DNA of 64,000 nt from positions 62,001-126,000 of the forward strand of contig CAKSTL010000007.1 in assembly GCA_934500875.1 (NCBI GenBank), in the 5' to 3' direction. Made by a program: the position numbers and the translations under genes. This document shows, piece after piece, positions 54,701 through 62,960 of the stretch. The notes beneath the pieces are model-generated. The model made no database searches. It saw nothing but the letters and a program-made list of their open reading frames with translations, and was not told where the DNA came from. The DNA comes from an uncultured Clostridia bacterium (GTDB lineage Bacteria > Bacillota > Clostridia > UMGS1810). How positions within the stretch are numbered: position 1 is the first letter of the stretch; the number at the start of each line of letters is the position of its first letter.

Positions 54701-57116
54701 CAAGCCACGCAGCATAAATATATGCCGTTTTTCCCTGTTCCGTAACAAGCCCCGCAGCATATTCCCTGTCTGCCGTATACATTGCCCAGTTTTGCTCGTC
54801 GTAAATGTTCCAGCCCACGAAATTGTAATTTGGGTATGTAATATTTATGCTTTCTGCGTTCGGCAGACGAAGTTTTCCGAAAACAACATCTTTAAGCGTA
54901 CCTACGTTTTTGCCCCTGCTGTATAACTGAATGTCATATGTAACAGGCGACCATTTTGCATAAAGCGTAATGCTCTGCGCTCTGTCGTATACGTTTGCGG
55001 ATGTGCAGTCGGCATTGTAATACTTTTTGCCTTCGCCGTTTTCGCCGTCATAATATCCTTCAAACAGATAACCCGGTTTGTCGGGCGCAGCTATCACAGG
55101 CATATCGCTGTCGAAGGTTGCGGTAACGGTTGAACCGCCCGAACCTCCGCTCGGATTAAGCACCACATCATATGTATTTGCCGTCCACTTTGCATAAAGA
55201 GTGCATTCGCTGTCTACATCATAAGCCTTTGCGCCTTCGCCGTCCGCAAAATAATACTGCAATCCGCTGCCGTTTTTGCCGGCATAATACCCGCCGAAGG
55301 TATAGCCTTCTCTTACAGGCGGTGTAACGGACGTCATTTTTGAATCATACTCTGCACTTATGCTTTGTGTGCCGCCGCTGCCGCCCTGCATATCAAGGGT
55401 TACGGTATATTTGTTTGCGCCCCAGTCGGCATAAAGCGTAAGAGCGTCCGTCTTGTCGTATTTTCTTGCCGAAGCTGCGGCTGCGGTATAATACATATCG
55501 CCTCCGCCGTTTTCCTTTGTAAAGTATCCCAGGAATGTATATCCCTTTTTGACGGGCATTGCAATGCTTGGCATATCGGCGTCATACACAGCGGTAACAA
55601 CTCCGCCGTTTGTGCCGCCCATAGCGTTCAGGGTAACGGCATACTCTCTCGGAATCCACTTTGCATAAAGCGTTATATTTCCAACTTCCCTGTATGTTTT
55701 TGTCGTTTTGCCAGTTTCGGAATAATATAAAGTTCCTCTGCCGTTTTCTTCGGTGTAATATCCGCCGAAAATGTAACCGACTCTTTCGGGAGGCTTTATA
55801 TTCGGAAGCTGCGTCAGATAGTCCGCGCTTACCTCTTGCGTGCCGCCGCTGCCGCCCTGCATATCAAAGGTTACGGTATACGTTTCGGGAATACCGACCG
55901 CAGTAATTTCTATATCGCCGGCAACATAACTGCGGAAAATCAAAATCTGATTGCCGCTGTACGTATAGCCGCCATTGCTTGCCGAGCTTCCCGGGGTTAA
56001 GTCTTTTCCCCTTACCTTTACCGATACTCCGCTCGGCATACGATAGCCGGGATTCGGTGTAAGTTCTGCAACAAAATTATTTCCGTAACCTGCCGTTGCA
56101 GAACCGTTTGTGGTCAGGTTTTTAAGGTTGTATGTTACGTCAAATACAGACTTATAAGGAATACTGCTTGCCGCAAGCCCATCCTTTGTATATTTTGCTT
56201 CGTTTCCTGCGTCGTCCGAGGCTGTAAGCCCTATAATTCCCTCAAAATTCAAGGTGCAGTTTGTTCTGTTGTTCGGAAGCTTAAACGTAAAATACGCAGT
56301 CTGCCTGTCCTCGGAATATGTTGTATCGTAGTAAGACCTGTCGATTGTATGTTTTGATTTACCGAACATCAAACAGAGCTGCGGATAATCCACAACCTTG
56401 TTAATTGCCTCGCTGAATTTCATTGCGTATGTAACCTTATCACCCGGCACGACATATTCGGGAAATGCGGTGCTTCCGTTTACGGAATAAAGGTATGGGT
56501 CTTTAACAACAGTCGGTGCAACGCTGTCGTAGAAAATCATACTGAAATCGAACATACCGAACCATGCGCCGCCCACATCCAGCGACTCTACACCCTCATA
56601 CACAATACGAGTAGTGCCGGCAGGTATTTTAGACTTTCCGACATCTAAATTGTGTGTTTTGCCGTAAATGGCATGAAACCCTGAGTACTTTTTATTAAAT
56701 GTGCCGTTTTCCACAACCCTGTCCAATGAATCATAACAAATAATGTTAAGGTTTGCCGTAAGTGTTCTTGAGCCTTGCGCATAGAATTTACCCGACGCAG
56801 AAACATACAGTTCGCCGTTATTTGCACGTATTACGTCCTCTTTTTTCAGTATCACCGTTTGGCTCACGGAAATATTCTTTCCGCCGTGTGCACCAAATAT
56901 TTGCTTATCTGAATTATCCGGGTCATAAAATCCTCCGTAGGAGCAATTTTTAAGTGTCCATATCGCATCCGATGTAGGCGTGGGGTTTTTAAGCACATTT
57001 GTGCCGAAGGTGTAATCACTCGCCTCCTCCGCCGCCGCAGCCGGCAGTGCAAACGACGGCAAAAAAGACACCGCCATACACAAGACCGTAAAAAGTGCTG
57101 TAAGTCGTTTTCTCAT
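48711..57116 (-). CDS. Giant secreted repeat protein: InlB repeats, MBG region, SLH domains
   Basis: A 2801-residue surface protein. Residues 1-29 are a signal peptide ending PAAAAEEA. Residues about 30-405 form an N-terminal region I cannot assign. Residues about 405-2200 hold roughly 18 InlB/Listeria-Bacteroides-type repeats (VTFDMQGGSGG ... GYTFGGYY ... LYAKW), interleaved with about five modules of another type (GYTV ... NGILL ... ITNV). An Ig-like domain (about 2205-2290), two MBG-type units (about 2295-2475), a Gly/Ser linker, one last InlB repeat and C-terminal SLH domains follow. SLH domains bind pyruvylated wall polymer, so it is probably non-covalently wall-anchored. ATG at 57116 with GGAGAGG upstream. 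Confidence 0.92.
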   Translation of the reverse strand: MRKRLTALFTVLCMAVSFLPSFALPAAAAEEASDYTFGTNVLKNPTPTSDAIWTLKNCSYGGFYDPDNSDKQIFGAHGGKNISVSQTVILKKEDVIRANNGELYVSASGKFYAQGSRTLTANLNIICYDSLDRVVENGTFNKKYSGFHAIYGKTHNLDVGKSKIPAGTTRIVYEGVESLDVGGAWFGMFDFSMIFYDSVAPTVVKDPYLYSVNGSTAFPEYVVPGDKVTYAMKFSEAINKVVDYPQLCLMFGKSKHTIDRSYYDTTYSEDRQTAYFTFKLPNNRTNCTLNFEGIIGLTASDDAGNEAKYTKDGLAASSIPYKSVFDVTYNLKNLTTNGSATAGYGNNFVAELTPNPGYRMPSGVSVKVRGKDLTPGSSASNGGYTYSGNQILIFRSYVAGDIEITAVGIPETYTVTFDMQGGSGGTQEVSADYLTQLPNIKPPERVGYIFGGYYTEENGRGTLYYSETGKTTKTYREVGNITLYAKWIPREYAVTLNAMGGTNGGVVTAVYDADMPSIAMPVKKGYTFLGYFTKENGGGDMYYTAAAASARKYDKTDALTLYADWGANKYTVTLDMQGGSGGTQSISAEYDSKMTSVTPPVREGYTFGGYYAGKNGSGLQYYFADGEGAKAYDVDSECTLYAKWTANTYDVVLNPSGGSGGSTVTATFDSDMPVIAAPDKPGYLFEGYYDGENGEGKKYYNADCTSANVYDRAQSITLYAKWSPVTYDIQLYSRGKNVGTLKDVVFGKLRLPNAESINITYPNYNFVGWNIYDEQNWAMYTADREYAAGLVTEQGKTAYIYAAWLEKDKFTVTYDANGGEGAPSAQEVHIDETISISSVVPSRANYTFAGWSEKSDSDTAQYRGGDSFTMGNSLVTLFAVWNKNPELIYNANGGVFSTYVSAAYPPAGSLVRLSSAVPQKEGYTFVGWAESETATKADVITSLYTMPNKDTVLYAVYEPVKYAVSVSLTDGYTVSGISADGYMLGDYAGFTVSGASPKVYINGTLAFAADGVYRVQIKSDTSVVVCDTSSVNVIYNANGGVNAPVDMRVYTNGDTVSVKSDLPSRTGYDFVGWATDKDFDTAQYSGGDSILIAAEDIVLYAVWKPITYIIKYDSNGGSGDMDASTAVYDTVLSLKENTFTKTGCQFAGWSDAPDGEITYTDGASVKNLTAAKDGEVTLYAVWKGARTRINFNFEGGSSGTSFTDAVYGKILPSDKLLPPSRYGYTFAGYYTLPNKGGNLVYNTDMSLSDYYSANAWDITSDKFELYAAWEPLNYTVTFVNGTKTLGTISAVYGRSFYLPKADELGIVVPEGYTFCGWSVASGSDTVYYSDGQEIATGLSIDSQTAVHLYAVILKSERYTVTIPASGEGYKVYYNDICVTALKNITVNKGANISFKVCVDEGYNFDKMTVSANGILLGATYAEGNAYTYTLTNISCDTSVNIYDVKKETFRIILNDGTGYTVSPKNSVVNSGDDFSFTVTLAEGYKTASPVVFADGNRLSGTRNGDVFTYTVSNVTSQPVISVSVVSKPLYTVTFVSNGSIYLISTVEENMKVTKPATPERAGHTFDGWYKDSAYLYPYDFMTEVTEDVRLYAKWTADTYTVKYDKNTSDDVSVPAEQTKSYGEVLVLSHQVPERTGYTFIEWNTKADGTGTSYGAGSELSVNAFVTLYAQWRINKFSVTLITGDGVTGTISANEVEYNKTVEVTAESGDGYAQPVITAVPSENAELVSDGLYRIKGPVSFIATAKAKKIYTASFYLDGGLYYVQSAIEGSGETVVLPNPPSKQGYRFTGWYTEENGGSRVDETTVLDKNFSAYARFELKTLKVTPPADGIGYTVDLYDSSSVNYGDSYTFAITVADHYNADNMKVYANGILLVPNKNGNVYTFNAENITDDVLIYMHGITADIYTVKYIVDGEVDHSESVVYNGKAQKPKSPVKTGYVFTGWFAGDDEYDFESQVESDIYLEAKFEPVSYRISVPDSSSEFTVNVTSENPVAHGETFSFNITLSDGYNASDMLVYANGALLEKTSGDGSTLYFDITNVTEAKVITIRGVGQSTYSVTYNSNTADYVGNMPENTVKTYGTDVAVSDLIPERYGYKFIGWAADKDGAAAYPSGSTYCENADIKLYAVWEAMTYSVSYEANGGFINSGEISEYTYGEGAVLPTDILRDGYDFAGWYEDELMQGIRVYEIKKSDCGDKKYYAAYTVASINMDGYTGEYDGKEHIITYNFADGLSVERYQWYFVPSGSNSAVAVSSDSYNTYAVKDVSESGEYYCCIEVLSGGYVTRYFTQRATVEISKRPVTVKAADRSRVYDALPLSSNEAHLADGHGLADGHKLSAAMTADSTITNAGETENKIEKIVISDSENNDVTSNYEITTQNGTLSVTPFTLTVTGKDTSAGYGTTPDENSMCNITGMLADEKLSLANVSTAAKDENGAEVAFSEITKNNGVYTVTISYNGFDGEGSKNYQGSGTITATVTVYRKGGGSGSGSGGSGGSGGKVLPSAAYTVDFNTDGGSKVESRSVKSGECAKEPQSPEKEGYTFDGWYTDGNLSDKFDFTAKITKNITLYAKWSENDKNREQNPSETAVANPWETGVAKHLETEKHIGYLIGSGDNTFKPESNMTRAEAAQMFYNLLIDKNTSGETVFGDVNADDWYFNAVAALAGMGIVKGSGEGIFNPEGEITRAEFIAMAMRFVDIDISGTKMFSDVSDDHWAAKNISDAAELGWISGNSDGTFGPDAFIKRAAVAKIVNNMLARKADAEYINEHSGSIRLFSDVSSSKWYYEDVAEAANTHEYEINGGAENWK

Positions 57117-57138
57117 TTCATACCTCTCCTCAATATCC

Positions 57139-57414
57139 TCATATTTCACTGTCATTTGTTTTTTCCAATAACATTTGCTCGGTTTTTTTCCGCAGCAAGA
57201 TAAGCATATCCAGCTCTTTTAGTGTAATGTCAAGCCCTTCTTTGGCAAACAGAGCCAGCATTTTGGACAAATACTCCGTCTTGTTTATGCTGTTTCTGCA
57301 CAAGGCAAGGTTTTTAAGCTCCTCTTTAAGACTTTCGTTTGTATCCAATTCATAATTGAATTTTGCCACTTTGTCAAATGTCAGTTTTCTTTTCTTGAAA
57401 AACAATTTTTTCAC
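57139..57414 (-). CDS. Small charged helical protein of unknown function
   Basis: A 91-residue basic/acidic helical protein without membrane segment or signal. MKKLFFKKRKLTFDKVAKFNYE begins very basic, and KELDMLILLRKKTEQMLLEK ends as a likely coiled coil. No family recognised. It has a good ribosome site (GGAGGTG) and lies 22 bases before the giant gene, so it is probably co-transcribed with it. It could regulate or assist that gene, but this rests only on position. Confidence 0.7.
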   Translation of the reverse strand: MKKLFFKKRKLTFDKVAKFNYELDTNESLKEELKNLALCRNSINKTEYLSKMLALFAKEGLDITLKELDMLILLRKKTEQMLLEKTNDSEI

Positions 57415-57447
57415 CTCCGGATAAACCTATGGCATTGTAAGGATAAC

Positions 57448-57475
57448 AAAAAACCACCCTTTCGGATGGTTTTTT
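57448..57475. terminator. Terminator after the histidine kinase gene
   Basis: AAAAAACCACC and GGATGGTTTTTT form a stem around a short loop, with an A-run on one side and a T-run on the other. It separates the two-component genes from the 57139 gene. Confidence 0.75.
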
Positions 57476-57512
57476 GCTTAATTGGTTGATTTTTAAACGC
57501 AATTGGCATTTT

Positions 57513-58784
57513 TTAGGAATTCAATACAATACAAACGGTTAATATTCCGTTGTCGGTGCTGTATTTAATGTCGCCGTCATATTTTCTTATCGCCGAGAGC
57601 ATACTCGAAATGCCTATTCCCCTGTTTTTAATCATATTGTTTTCTATTAAAACATCGTTTTTGCAGGGATTGGAACACACAATAACGGTTTTATCCGCAA
57701 CCGAGCGTATGTTAACCTTTATTTCGCCGTCTGATTTACACTCAATACAGCCGTTTACGGCGTTTTCCAAAAGATTGGACAAAACGGCAACAAAATCCAT
57801 ATCCGTTATGGATGTATCCTCCTGCGTGTCCGCCTTGACCGAAACCGAAATGCCGTTGTCCTTCGCCTTATTGTAAAAGCTGTTTAAAATAGCATTCACG
57901 GTTATATGAGGGCAAAATTCATTCATTTTCTGCGTTTTTATGCTGTCGTTGTATTCCTCCAGATATTTTACCGCCTCCTGTATTTCGCCGTTTTTCAGCA
58001 TAGACATAATGTTCCGGTTATGATGCCTTAAATCGTGGCGCACGGTTTTTGCCGCCAGCTCGTTTTGCTTTGCGGTTTTAAGCTGCCCTTCAAGATACGC
58101 TACGTTTTGGTTAATCAATTCTGCATTGCTTTCGTCTATCATAGACTCAATCGTGCCGAAAATAACCCACAGAATTGCTGCGTAGATTAAAACAAAAATT
58201 GCAAAAAACGGAATATATCTTCCTATATTACGGTATTCGGAATGAAATATTACCAGAAACAATGCAAATACGGCAAGAAACAAAACCGAAACAACAGATA
58301 TTGAATACCACGTTTTGCGGTGTTTGCCCGACACATACCTTACCGAAGGGCGCAAAAAGCGGATATACACCCACGCTGCCGGAATAAACAAAACCGTTCT
58401 TATAATATTTCTTGCGTAATATATGACAATTTCATCCGCATTTTTAAAAAGCACACTGCACAGCGCAAGCGAAACGCACACAAATATACTGAACACGTTT
58501 GCATAGCTTATAAACAAAAACACCTTCTTGCAAAGAGGGTCTGCGCTGGTGAGCACAAAAACAAAAAACGACATAACAATTGTGCTTGTAAACGCAGCAG
58601 CATAATATCCGCTGCTTTCTCCGAGCATAGCATAAGAGAGCGTTACAAGGCACACAAATGCGGTGCAGAATACCGAATATATAAGCACCGTTTTGCGTTC
58701 GGAATATTTAGGCTCTGTCATTGCCCAAAACGAAATAAGATGTGAAATTCCCAGAAGAATCCAGGCTGCAATCATATGTATCAT
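57513..58784 (-). CDS. AgrC-like GHKL sensor histidine kinase
   Basis: A 423-residue kinase. Residues about 1-205 hold six or seven membrane helices without a recognisable extra sensor domain. The dimerisation helix contains VRHDLRHHNRN with the phospho-accepting His250. The ATPase domain has FVAVLSNLLENAVNGCIE (N box) and NRGIGISSMLSAIRKYDG (G box). This is the AgrC/ComD type that usually senses peptides, but no agrB or agrD gene is present here. It overlaps the regulator gene by four bases. Confidence 0.9.
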   Translation of the reverse strand: MIHMIAAWILLGISHLISFWAMTEPKYSERKTVLIYSVFCTAFVCLVTLSYAMLGESSGYYAAAFTSTIVMSFFVFVLTSADPLCKKVFLFISYANVFSIFVCVSLALCSVLFKNADEIVIYYARNIIRTVLFIPAAWVYIRFLRPSVRYVSGKHRKTWYSISVVSVLFLAVFALFLVIFHSEYRNIGRYIPFFAIFVLIYAAILWVIFGTIESMIDESNAELINQNVAYLEGQLKTAKQNELAAKTVRHDLRHHNRNIMSMLKNGEIQEAVKYLEEYNDSIKTQKMNEFCPHITVNAILNSFYNKAKDNGISVSVKADTQEDTSITDMDFVAVLSNLLENAVNGCIECKSDGEIKVNIRSVADKTVIVCSNPCKNDVLIENNMIKNRGIGISSMLSAIRKYDGDIKYSTDNGILTVCIVLNS

Positions 58785-59509
58785 TTTTTCGTCGCCTCCC
58801 CGCTGTAAAAGTTAAAATACTGTTCTTTTACGTCGTTTCTTATGCGCCTCGGAACGGGTATACTTTGTCCGTTTGTCATAATAAGCTCGGATTGGAGTAT
58901 ACTCTGAATGCATCTTAAATTCACAATATACGAAGCGCCTATCGGAATAAACTCGTCAGATTTGTCAAACAGCTTTTTTATATCGGTAAGACTTGTGCGT
59001 GTTTTAATGCTTTTTCCCGATTTTAAATGCACTTCAACGCTATGGTTTTTCGACTCGGTATATATCACGTCATATATGTCAATGCGGTGTATTTCCCTTC
59101 CGCACAAAAGCGGCACAAACAACCGCTTTTTTCTTTTTTCAATCACCCTGTCAAGCGTGTCGCAGAGTCTTTCTTTTGTAAAAGGCTTTGTAAGATAATC
59201 GTTTACGTGCAGGGCAAATGCCTCAACGGCAAAATCAGAGCTTGTGGTCAGAAAAATTATATCCGTATCGTCGCCGCTTTTGTTTTTTATCTCCTTGGCA
59301 ATCTCCGTTCCCAAAACAGCAGGCATACAAATATCAAGGAGCGCAATATCGGGAACGCCGTTTTTCTCTATATCGCCGAGCATATCGAAAGGATTTTCAA
59401 AACAGCTGATTTTAAAAGACAGCTCAGCATGCGATTTTGCATATTCCGATACAATTTTGCTTATGTTTTCAAGCTCGTTTTTTTGGTCGTCGCATATCGC
59501 AATGTTCAT
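58781..59509 (-). CDS. LytTR-type response regulator (AgrA-like)
   Basis: A 242-residue regulator. The receiver domain has the acidic pair in AICDD, the phosphorylated Asp59 in IALLDICMPA and the lysine in DYLTKPFTKE. The LytTR DNA-binding domain fills residues about 135-235 (VIYTESKNHSVEVHLKSGKSIKTRTSLTDIKKLF). The ATG at 59509 has AAGGAGGGG about ten bases upstream. LytTR regulators often control surface proteins, toxins or competence; the neighbours here are surface proteins. Confidence 0.92.
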   Translation of the reverse strand: MNIAICDDQKNELENISKIVSEYAKSHAELSFKISCFENPFDMLGDIEKNGVPDIALLDICMPAVLGTEIAKEIKNKSGDDTDIIFLTTSSDFAVEAFALHVNDYLTKPFTKERLCDTLDRVIEKRKKRLFVPLLCGREIHRIDIYDVIYTESKNHSVEVHLKSGKSIKTRTSLTDIKKLFDKSDEFIPIGASYIVNLRCIQSILQSELIMTNGQSIPVPRRIRNDVKEQYFNFYSGEATKK

Positions 59510-59540
59510 TTTGCAAAATCCCCTCCTTATATATGTACTG

Positions 59541-59570
59541 ATTTTAAGACAAATATCATACATATGTCAA
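59541..59570 (-). promoter_or_regulatory. Promoter of the two-component operon
   Basis: On the minus strand a perfect TTGACA (59570-59565) and TAAAAT (59546-59541) are 18 bases apart. The box lies within an inverted pair, ATATATGTA / TACATATGT, that could be a regulator site. Confidence 0.7.
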
Positions 59571-59664
59571 GTCATTTTCAATATTTTTGTGGATATACAC
59601 AACTTCTTTATTGCCTTATAAAAATTTTTTACAATAAAATTTAGAAAAATAATACTTTGGAATG

Positions 59665-59693
59665 ATGACAAAACAAAAAATATGTGTTATAAT
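59665..59693 (+). promoter_or_regulatory. Promoter of the 59788-62958 surface genes
   Basis: ATGACA at 59665-59670 and TATAAT at 59688-59693 are 17 bases apart. It diverges from the two-component promoter, with about 95 bases between them. Confidence 0.65.
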
Positions 59694-59787
59694 TAAAAAT
59701 AATTATGTCAAAAATCACCCGGCGAAAAATTTGCCGGACAAAGTTTATTGCAAAACAGAAAATTTTTTCGGGAGGGAAAGCATAATT

Positions 59788-61119
59788 ATGGGTAAAAGGA
59801 TATTGAGCATTTTTACGGCGCTTATGCTCTGTGTTTCCATGCTGCCGTTACCGGCAATTGCAGAGGATGTAAAAACAGAACCGACAGCGGTGCAAAAGCA
59901 GGAGACAAATGCCTCGGCAGATGTGCAAAAAAATCGGGACGTTTCGGCAGATGTGCAAAATCGGCAAAACACCGAAGCATTGCCGTCTGTGCAGAGCAGC
60001 GAGGAAATTACTGCCGCAGCGGGCGAGGAAAATGCTGCCGCAATGATTGAAGAGAGCGGTGAATATTGCGAAACGTTTAAAGAGGCGCTCAGCAAAGTGG
60101 AAGAGGGTCAGACAATCAAGCTTCTCAAAAGCGTTGACGACGCCTTTGACGTTGAAAAAGACATAACGATTAACCTTGGCGATAACAATTATCGTATGAA
60201 CGGCAACGCCACCATCAAAAACGGCATCACTCTGACGCTTACCGGAAAAGGAACGGCAGGATATGTGCAAAGCGGATTTGTGAACCCCCTTCCCGGTCAG
60301 ACTGCCGAGGACCTTACCGGCGGTGCGCTGAACATAGCAAGTGATGACGTATCAGTAGGCTTTCTGACGATTGAGCAAATACCGAATCCGTCAATAAATT
60401 TTAGCAAAGGAACCTTCTACAGCATTGAACTGACTTCCAATCTTGCCGGCAAAATGACGGTAAATGAGCTTTTGGCTGAAGGTTATGCCTTTGCATACGC
60501 CAACAACTCTTTGGCAGACGGATATGTTTCCAAGGTCGGCAATGTTAAGATTGTTGAGCACACGCAGCACAGCTTTGCGGACGGCAAATGCGGCTGCGGA
60601 TACATATGCGAACACAAAAACGGGCAGACCGACGGAAAGTGCAATGACTGCAACTCACAAATTGCCGCAAGCATAGAAAGCGGCGGCGTTAATCACCTTT
60701 ACACAAACCTTCAGGACGCTATTAATGCGCAGTGCGGCGGCGGGTTTGGCATTAACGACAAAATTGTGCTTCTTGCGGCGGCAAACGGCGTGCTTAACGG
60801 CACGGGAAACAACACATTCTCGCCCGACGACGTTATCACAAGAGAACAGATTGCGGCTATATTTTACCGCTATGCAGAGAGCAAAGGGCTTAATATGACA
60901 GTCAGCGAAAGCTGGAGAGAGGCTCTTAAGATGGATAATGACTATGCAGAAATAGCGGACTATGCAAAAACGGCGGTTGAATGGTGCTATGAGCACCACA
61001 TTCTGTTTACATACTCGCTTGACGGATATGCGTATTCGATTTGCCCGAAAGCGGCTCCCACAAGAGCGGAAACGGCAACGCTGTTCTATAATTTTGATTA
61101 TGAACTGAACCATAGTTAA
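59788..61119 (+). CDS. Secreted protein with SLH-like C-terminal domain
   Basis: A 443-residue protein. Residues 1-26 are a signal peptide (MGKRILSIFTALMLCVSMLPLPAIAED). A polar low-complexity part rich in VQK/ADVQN follows to about residue 85. Residues about 90-240 look like a beta-helix-type segment (FKEALSKVEEGQTIKLLKSVDDAF ... ITLTLTGKGTA). A Cys/His cluster (HSFADGKCGCGYICEHKNGQTDGKCNDC, shown in parts) precedes two SLH-like repeats (LNGTGNNTFSPDDVITREQIAAIFYRYAESKG and a weaker one). Probably attached to the cell wall. ATG at 59788 with GGGAGGG 12 bases upstream. Confidence 0.85.
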   Translation: MGKRILSIFTALMLCVSMLPLPAIAEDVKTEPTAVQKQETNASADVQKNRDVSADVQNRQNTEALPSVQSSEEITAAAGEENAAAMIEESGEYCETFKEALSKVEEGQTIKLLKSVDDAFDVEKDITINLGDNNYRMNGNATIKNGITLTLTGKGTAGYVQSGFVNPLPGQTAEDLTGGALNIASDDVSVGFLTIEQIPNPSINFSKGTFYSIELTSNLAGKMTVNELLAEGYAFAYANNSLADGYVSKVGNVKIVEHTQHSFADGKCGCGYICEHKNGQTDGKCNDCNSQIAASIESGGVNHLYTNLQDAINAQCGGGFGINDKIVLLAAANGVLNGTGNNTFSPDDVITREQIAAIFYRYAESKGLNMTVSESWREALKMDNDYAEIADYAKTAVEWCYEHHILFTYSLDGYAYSICPKAAPTRAETATLFYNFDYELNHS

Positions 61120-61140
61120 AATATGAAAGGGTGATGCAAA

Positions 61141-62958
61141 ATGAAAAAGAGATTTTTGGCATTTATAGTTTTAGTGTCGGTTTTATGTACGGCTTTCCCG
61201 GTATTTGCCGATGAACCGGAGCAGCCGATTACCGGATCATGCGGTGAAAAACTGACATGGACATATTACCAAAGCACAAAAACACTTACGATAAGCGGCA
61301 CGGGCGATATGTCAGATTATGACGAGTCTGTGGTGAACGGCGGCTATGTTGCGCCATGGAGAAGACAGATAAACACCCAAAACATTCAAAATGTGGTGAT
61401 TTCCGACGGCGTGACAAGCATCGGCGATTTTGCTTTTTACTTGTGCGATAAAATAAATAACATAACGATTTCCGACAGTGTAACAAGCATTGGCGATAAT
61501 GCTTTTTTATGGTGCGATAGTTTGCCCGAAGTTAAAATTCCGAACAGCGTGACGCATATCGGCGAACGTGCGTTCTCCAACTGCACCGCCTTAACAAGCA
61601 TAACAATCCCCGGCAGTGTGACAGACATCGGCGATTATGCGTTTTACGATTGCAGCGATATAACGGCAATAACATTCTCTGAGGGCGTAAAAAACATCGG
61701 TGAGAGTGCGTTTGGCAGCTGCAGCAGCATAACGAAAATAACAATTCCCGACAGTGTAACGAGCATCGGCGTTTGGGCATTTAACGGCTGCAGCGCCTTA
61801 AAAAACATAACGCTTTCCGACGGCATAACAAACATCGGTTATCAGGCTTTTTACAATACCGGTTATTACAACGCAGATGGCGAAGAATCAAATTGGGAAA
61901 ACAATACGCTTTATATCGGTAATTATCTTATAGAGGTAGACGCACAGAAATTGAACAATGGAATATTGAACGGAGAAATACCAAGTGAGTATATCATAAA
62001 ACCCGGAACAAAAACCATTGCTGATATGGCATTTACTGACTGCAAAGGTTACATTGAATACAAAGATTTTGAGAACTGCGTGGGTCTGACAAGCATAAAG
62101 CTTCCCGATGGCATGGTGAATATCGGAAATGGAGTGTTTGACGGCTGCACAAAACTGGCAAGCATTGAAATTCCAAAAAGCGTGAAAAATATCGGCAACA
62201 GTGCCTTTAGCGGCTGCATCAGCTTAACAGGCATAAACGTTTCTGAGAACAATACCGCTTATTGCTCCGAAAACGGTGTTTTATACAACAAAGCCAAGAC
62301 AGAAATTATGCGCTTCCCGTGTCAAAAAACGGATACCTCTTTTACAATTCCGAACGGCGTAACAGGCATTGCCAACGGTGCGTTTGAAAATTGCCGTAAT
62401 TTAACGGGAATAACAATTCCGAAAGGTGCGAAAAGTATCGGCGATGACGTGTTTTCAAATTGTGAGGGCTTAACGAGTATAACGATTCCGGACGGCGTGA
62501 CAAGTATCGGCAGCAGTGCCTTTTACGAATGTATCGCTTTAACAAGCGCCGTAATTCCGAACACCGTAACAAGTATCGGCAATAATGCGTTTTTGAATCG
62601 CAATAAATTAAAAGATGTTTATTATGACGGCAGTGCGGAGGATTGGATAGCTATAAGCAAAGGAGAAAATTATTCCATTGCCGACGATATCATTACGTAC
62701 TGTGCAGGGATAAAGATAACACCTTCCAATGACGGCAAAATTGTTGTCAAACCGTGCAATATAGATGCCGGCAAAACCGTTATTCTTGCTCTTTATGAGG
62801 GTGGTAGGCTGGTTGAAATGCAACAATCGAGCGAGTATAGTGAAACCAACAGAGAAATTACATTCACTCCGACCAAACCCTATACGCGTGCCAAGGTTAT
62901 GGTTTGGAACAGCCTTAGCGGAATGTCACCTGTATGTGATTTCAAAATTGTAAAATAA
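61141..62958 (+). CDS. BspA-type leucine-rich-repeat secreted protein
   Basis: A 605-residue protein with a signal peptide (MKKRFLAFIVLVSVLCTAFPVFA). It then carries a run of about 15 LRR_5/BspA repeats of the pattern (S)ITIPDSVTSIGDYAFYDCSSL, from about residue 75 to 495. One interruption near residues 245-290 has an insert (NNTLYIGNYLIEVDAQKLN), as in other BspA proteins. A C-terminal beta-type domain (KIVVKPCNIDAGKTVILALYEGGRLVE) ends it. Such proteins bind host or bacterial surfaces. No wall anchor is visible, so it may be free or held by the tail domain. It begins 21 bases after the previous gene. Confidence 0.9.
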   Translation: MKKRFLAFIVLVSVLCTAFPVFADEPEQPITGSCGEKLTWTYYQSTKTLTISGTGDMSDYDESVVNGGYVAPWRRQINTQNIQNVVISDGVTSIGDFAFYLCDKINNITISDSVTSIGDNAFLWCDSLPEVKIPNSVTHIGERAFSNCTALTSITIPGSVTDIGDYAFYDCSDITAITFSEGVKNIGESAFGSCSSITKITIPDSVTSIGVWAFNGCSALKNITLSDGITNIGYQAFYNTGYYNADGEESNWENNTLYIGNYLIEVDAQKLNNGILNGEIPSEYIIKPGTKTIADMAFTDCKGYIEYKDFENCVGLTSIKLPDGMVNIGNGVFDGCTKLASIEIPKSVKNIGNSAFSGCISLTGINVSENNTAYCSENGVLYNKAKTEIMRFPCQKTDTSFTIPNGVTGIANGAFENCRNLTGITIPKGAKSIGDDVFSNCEGLTSITIPDGVTSIGSSAFYECIALTSAVIPNTVTSIGNNAFLNRNKLKDVYYDGSAEDWIAISKGENYSIADDIITYCAGIKITPSNDGKIVVKPCNIDAGKTVILALYEGGRLVEMQQSSEYSETNREITFTPTKPYTRAKVMVWNSLSGMSPVCDFKIVK

Positions 62959-62960
62959 AA

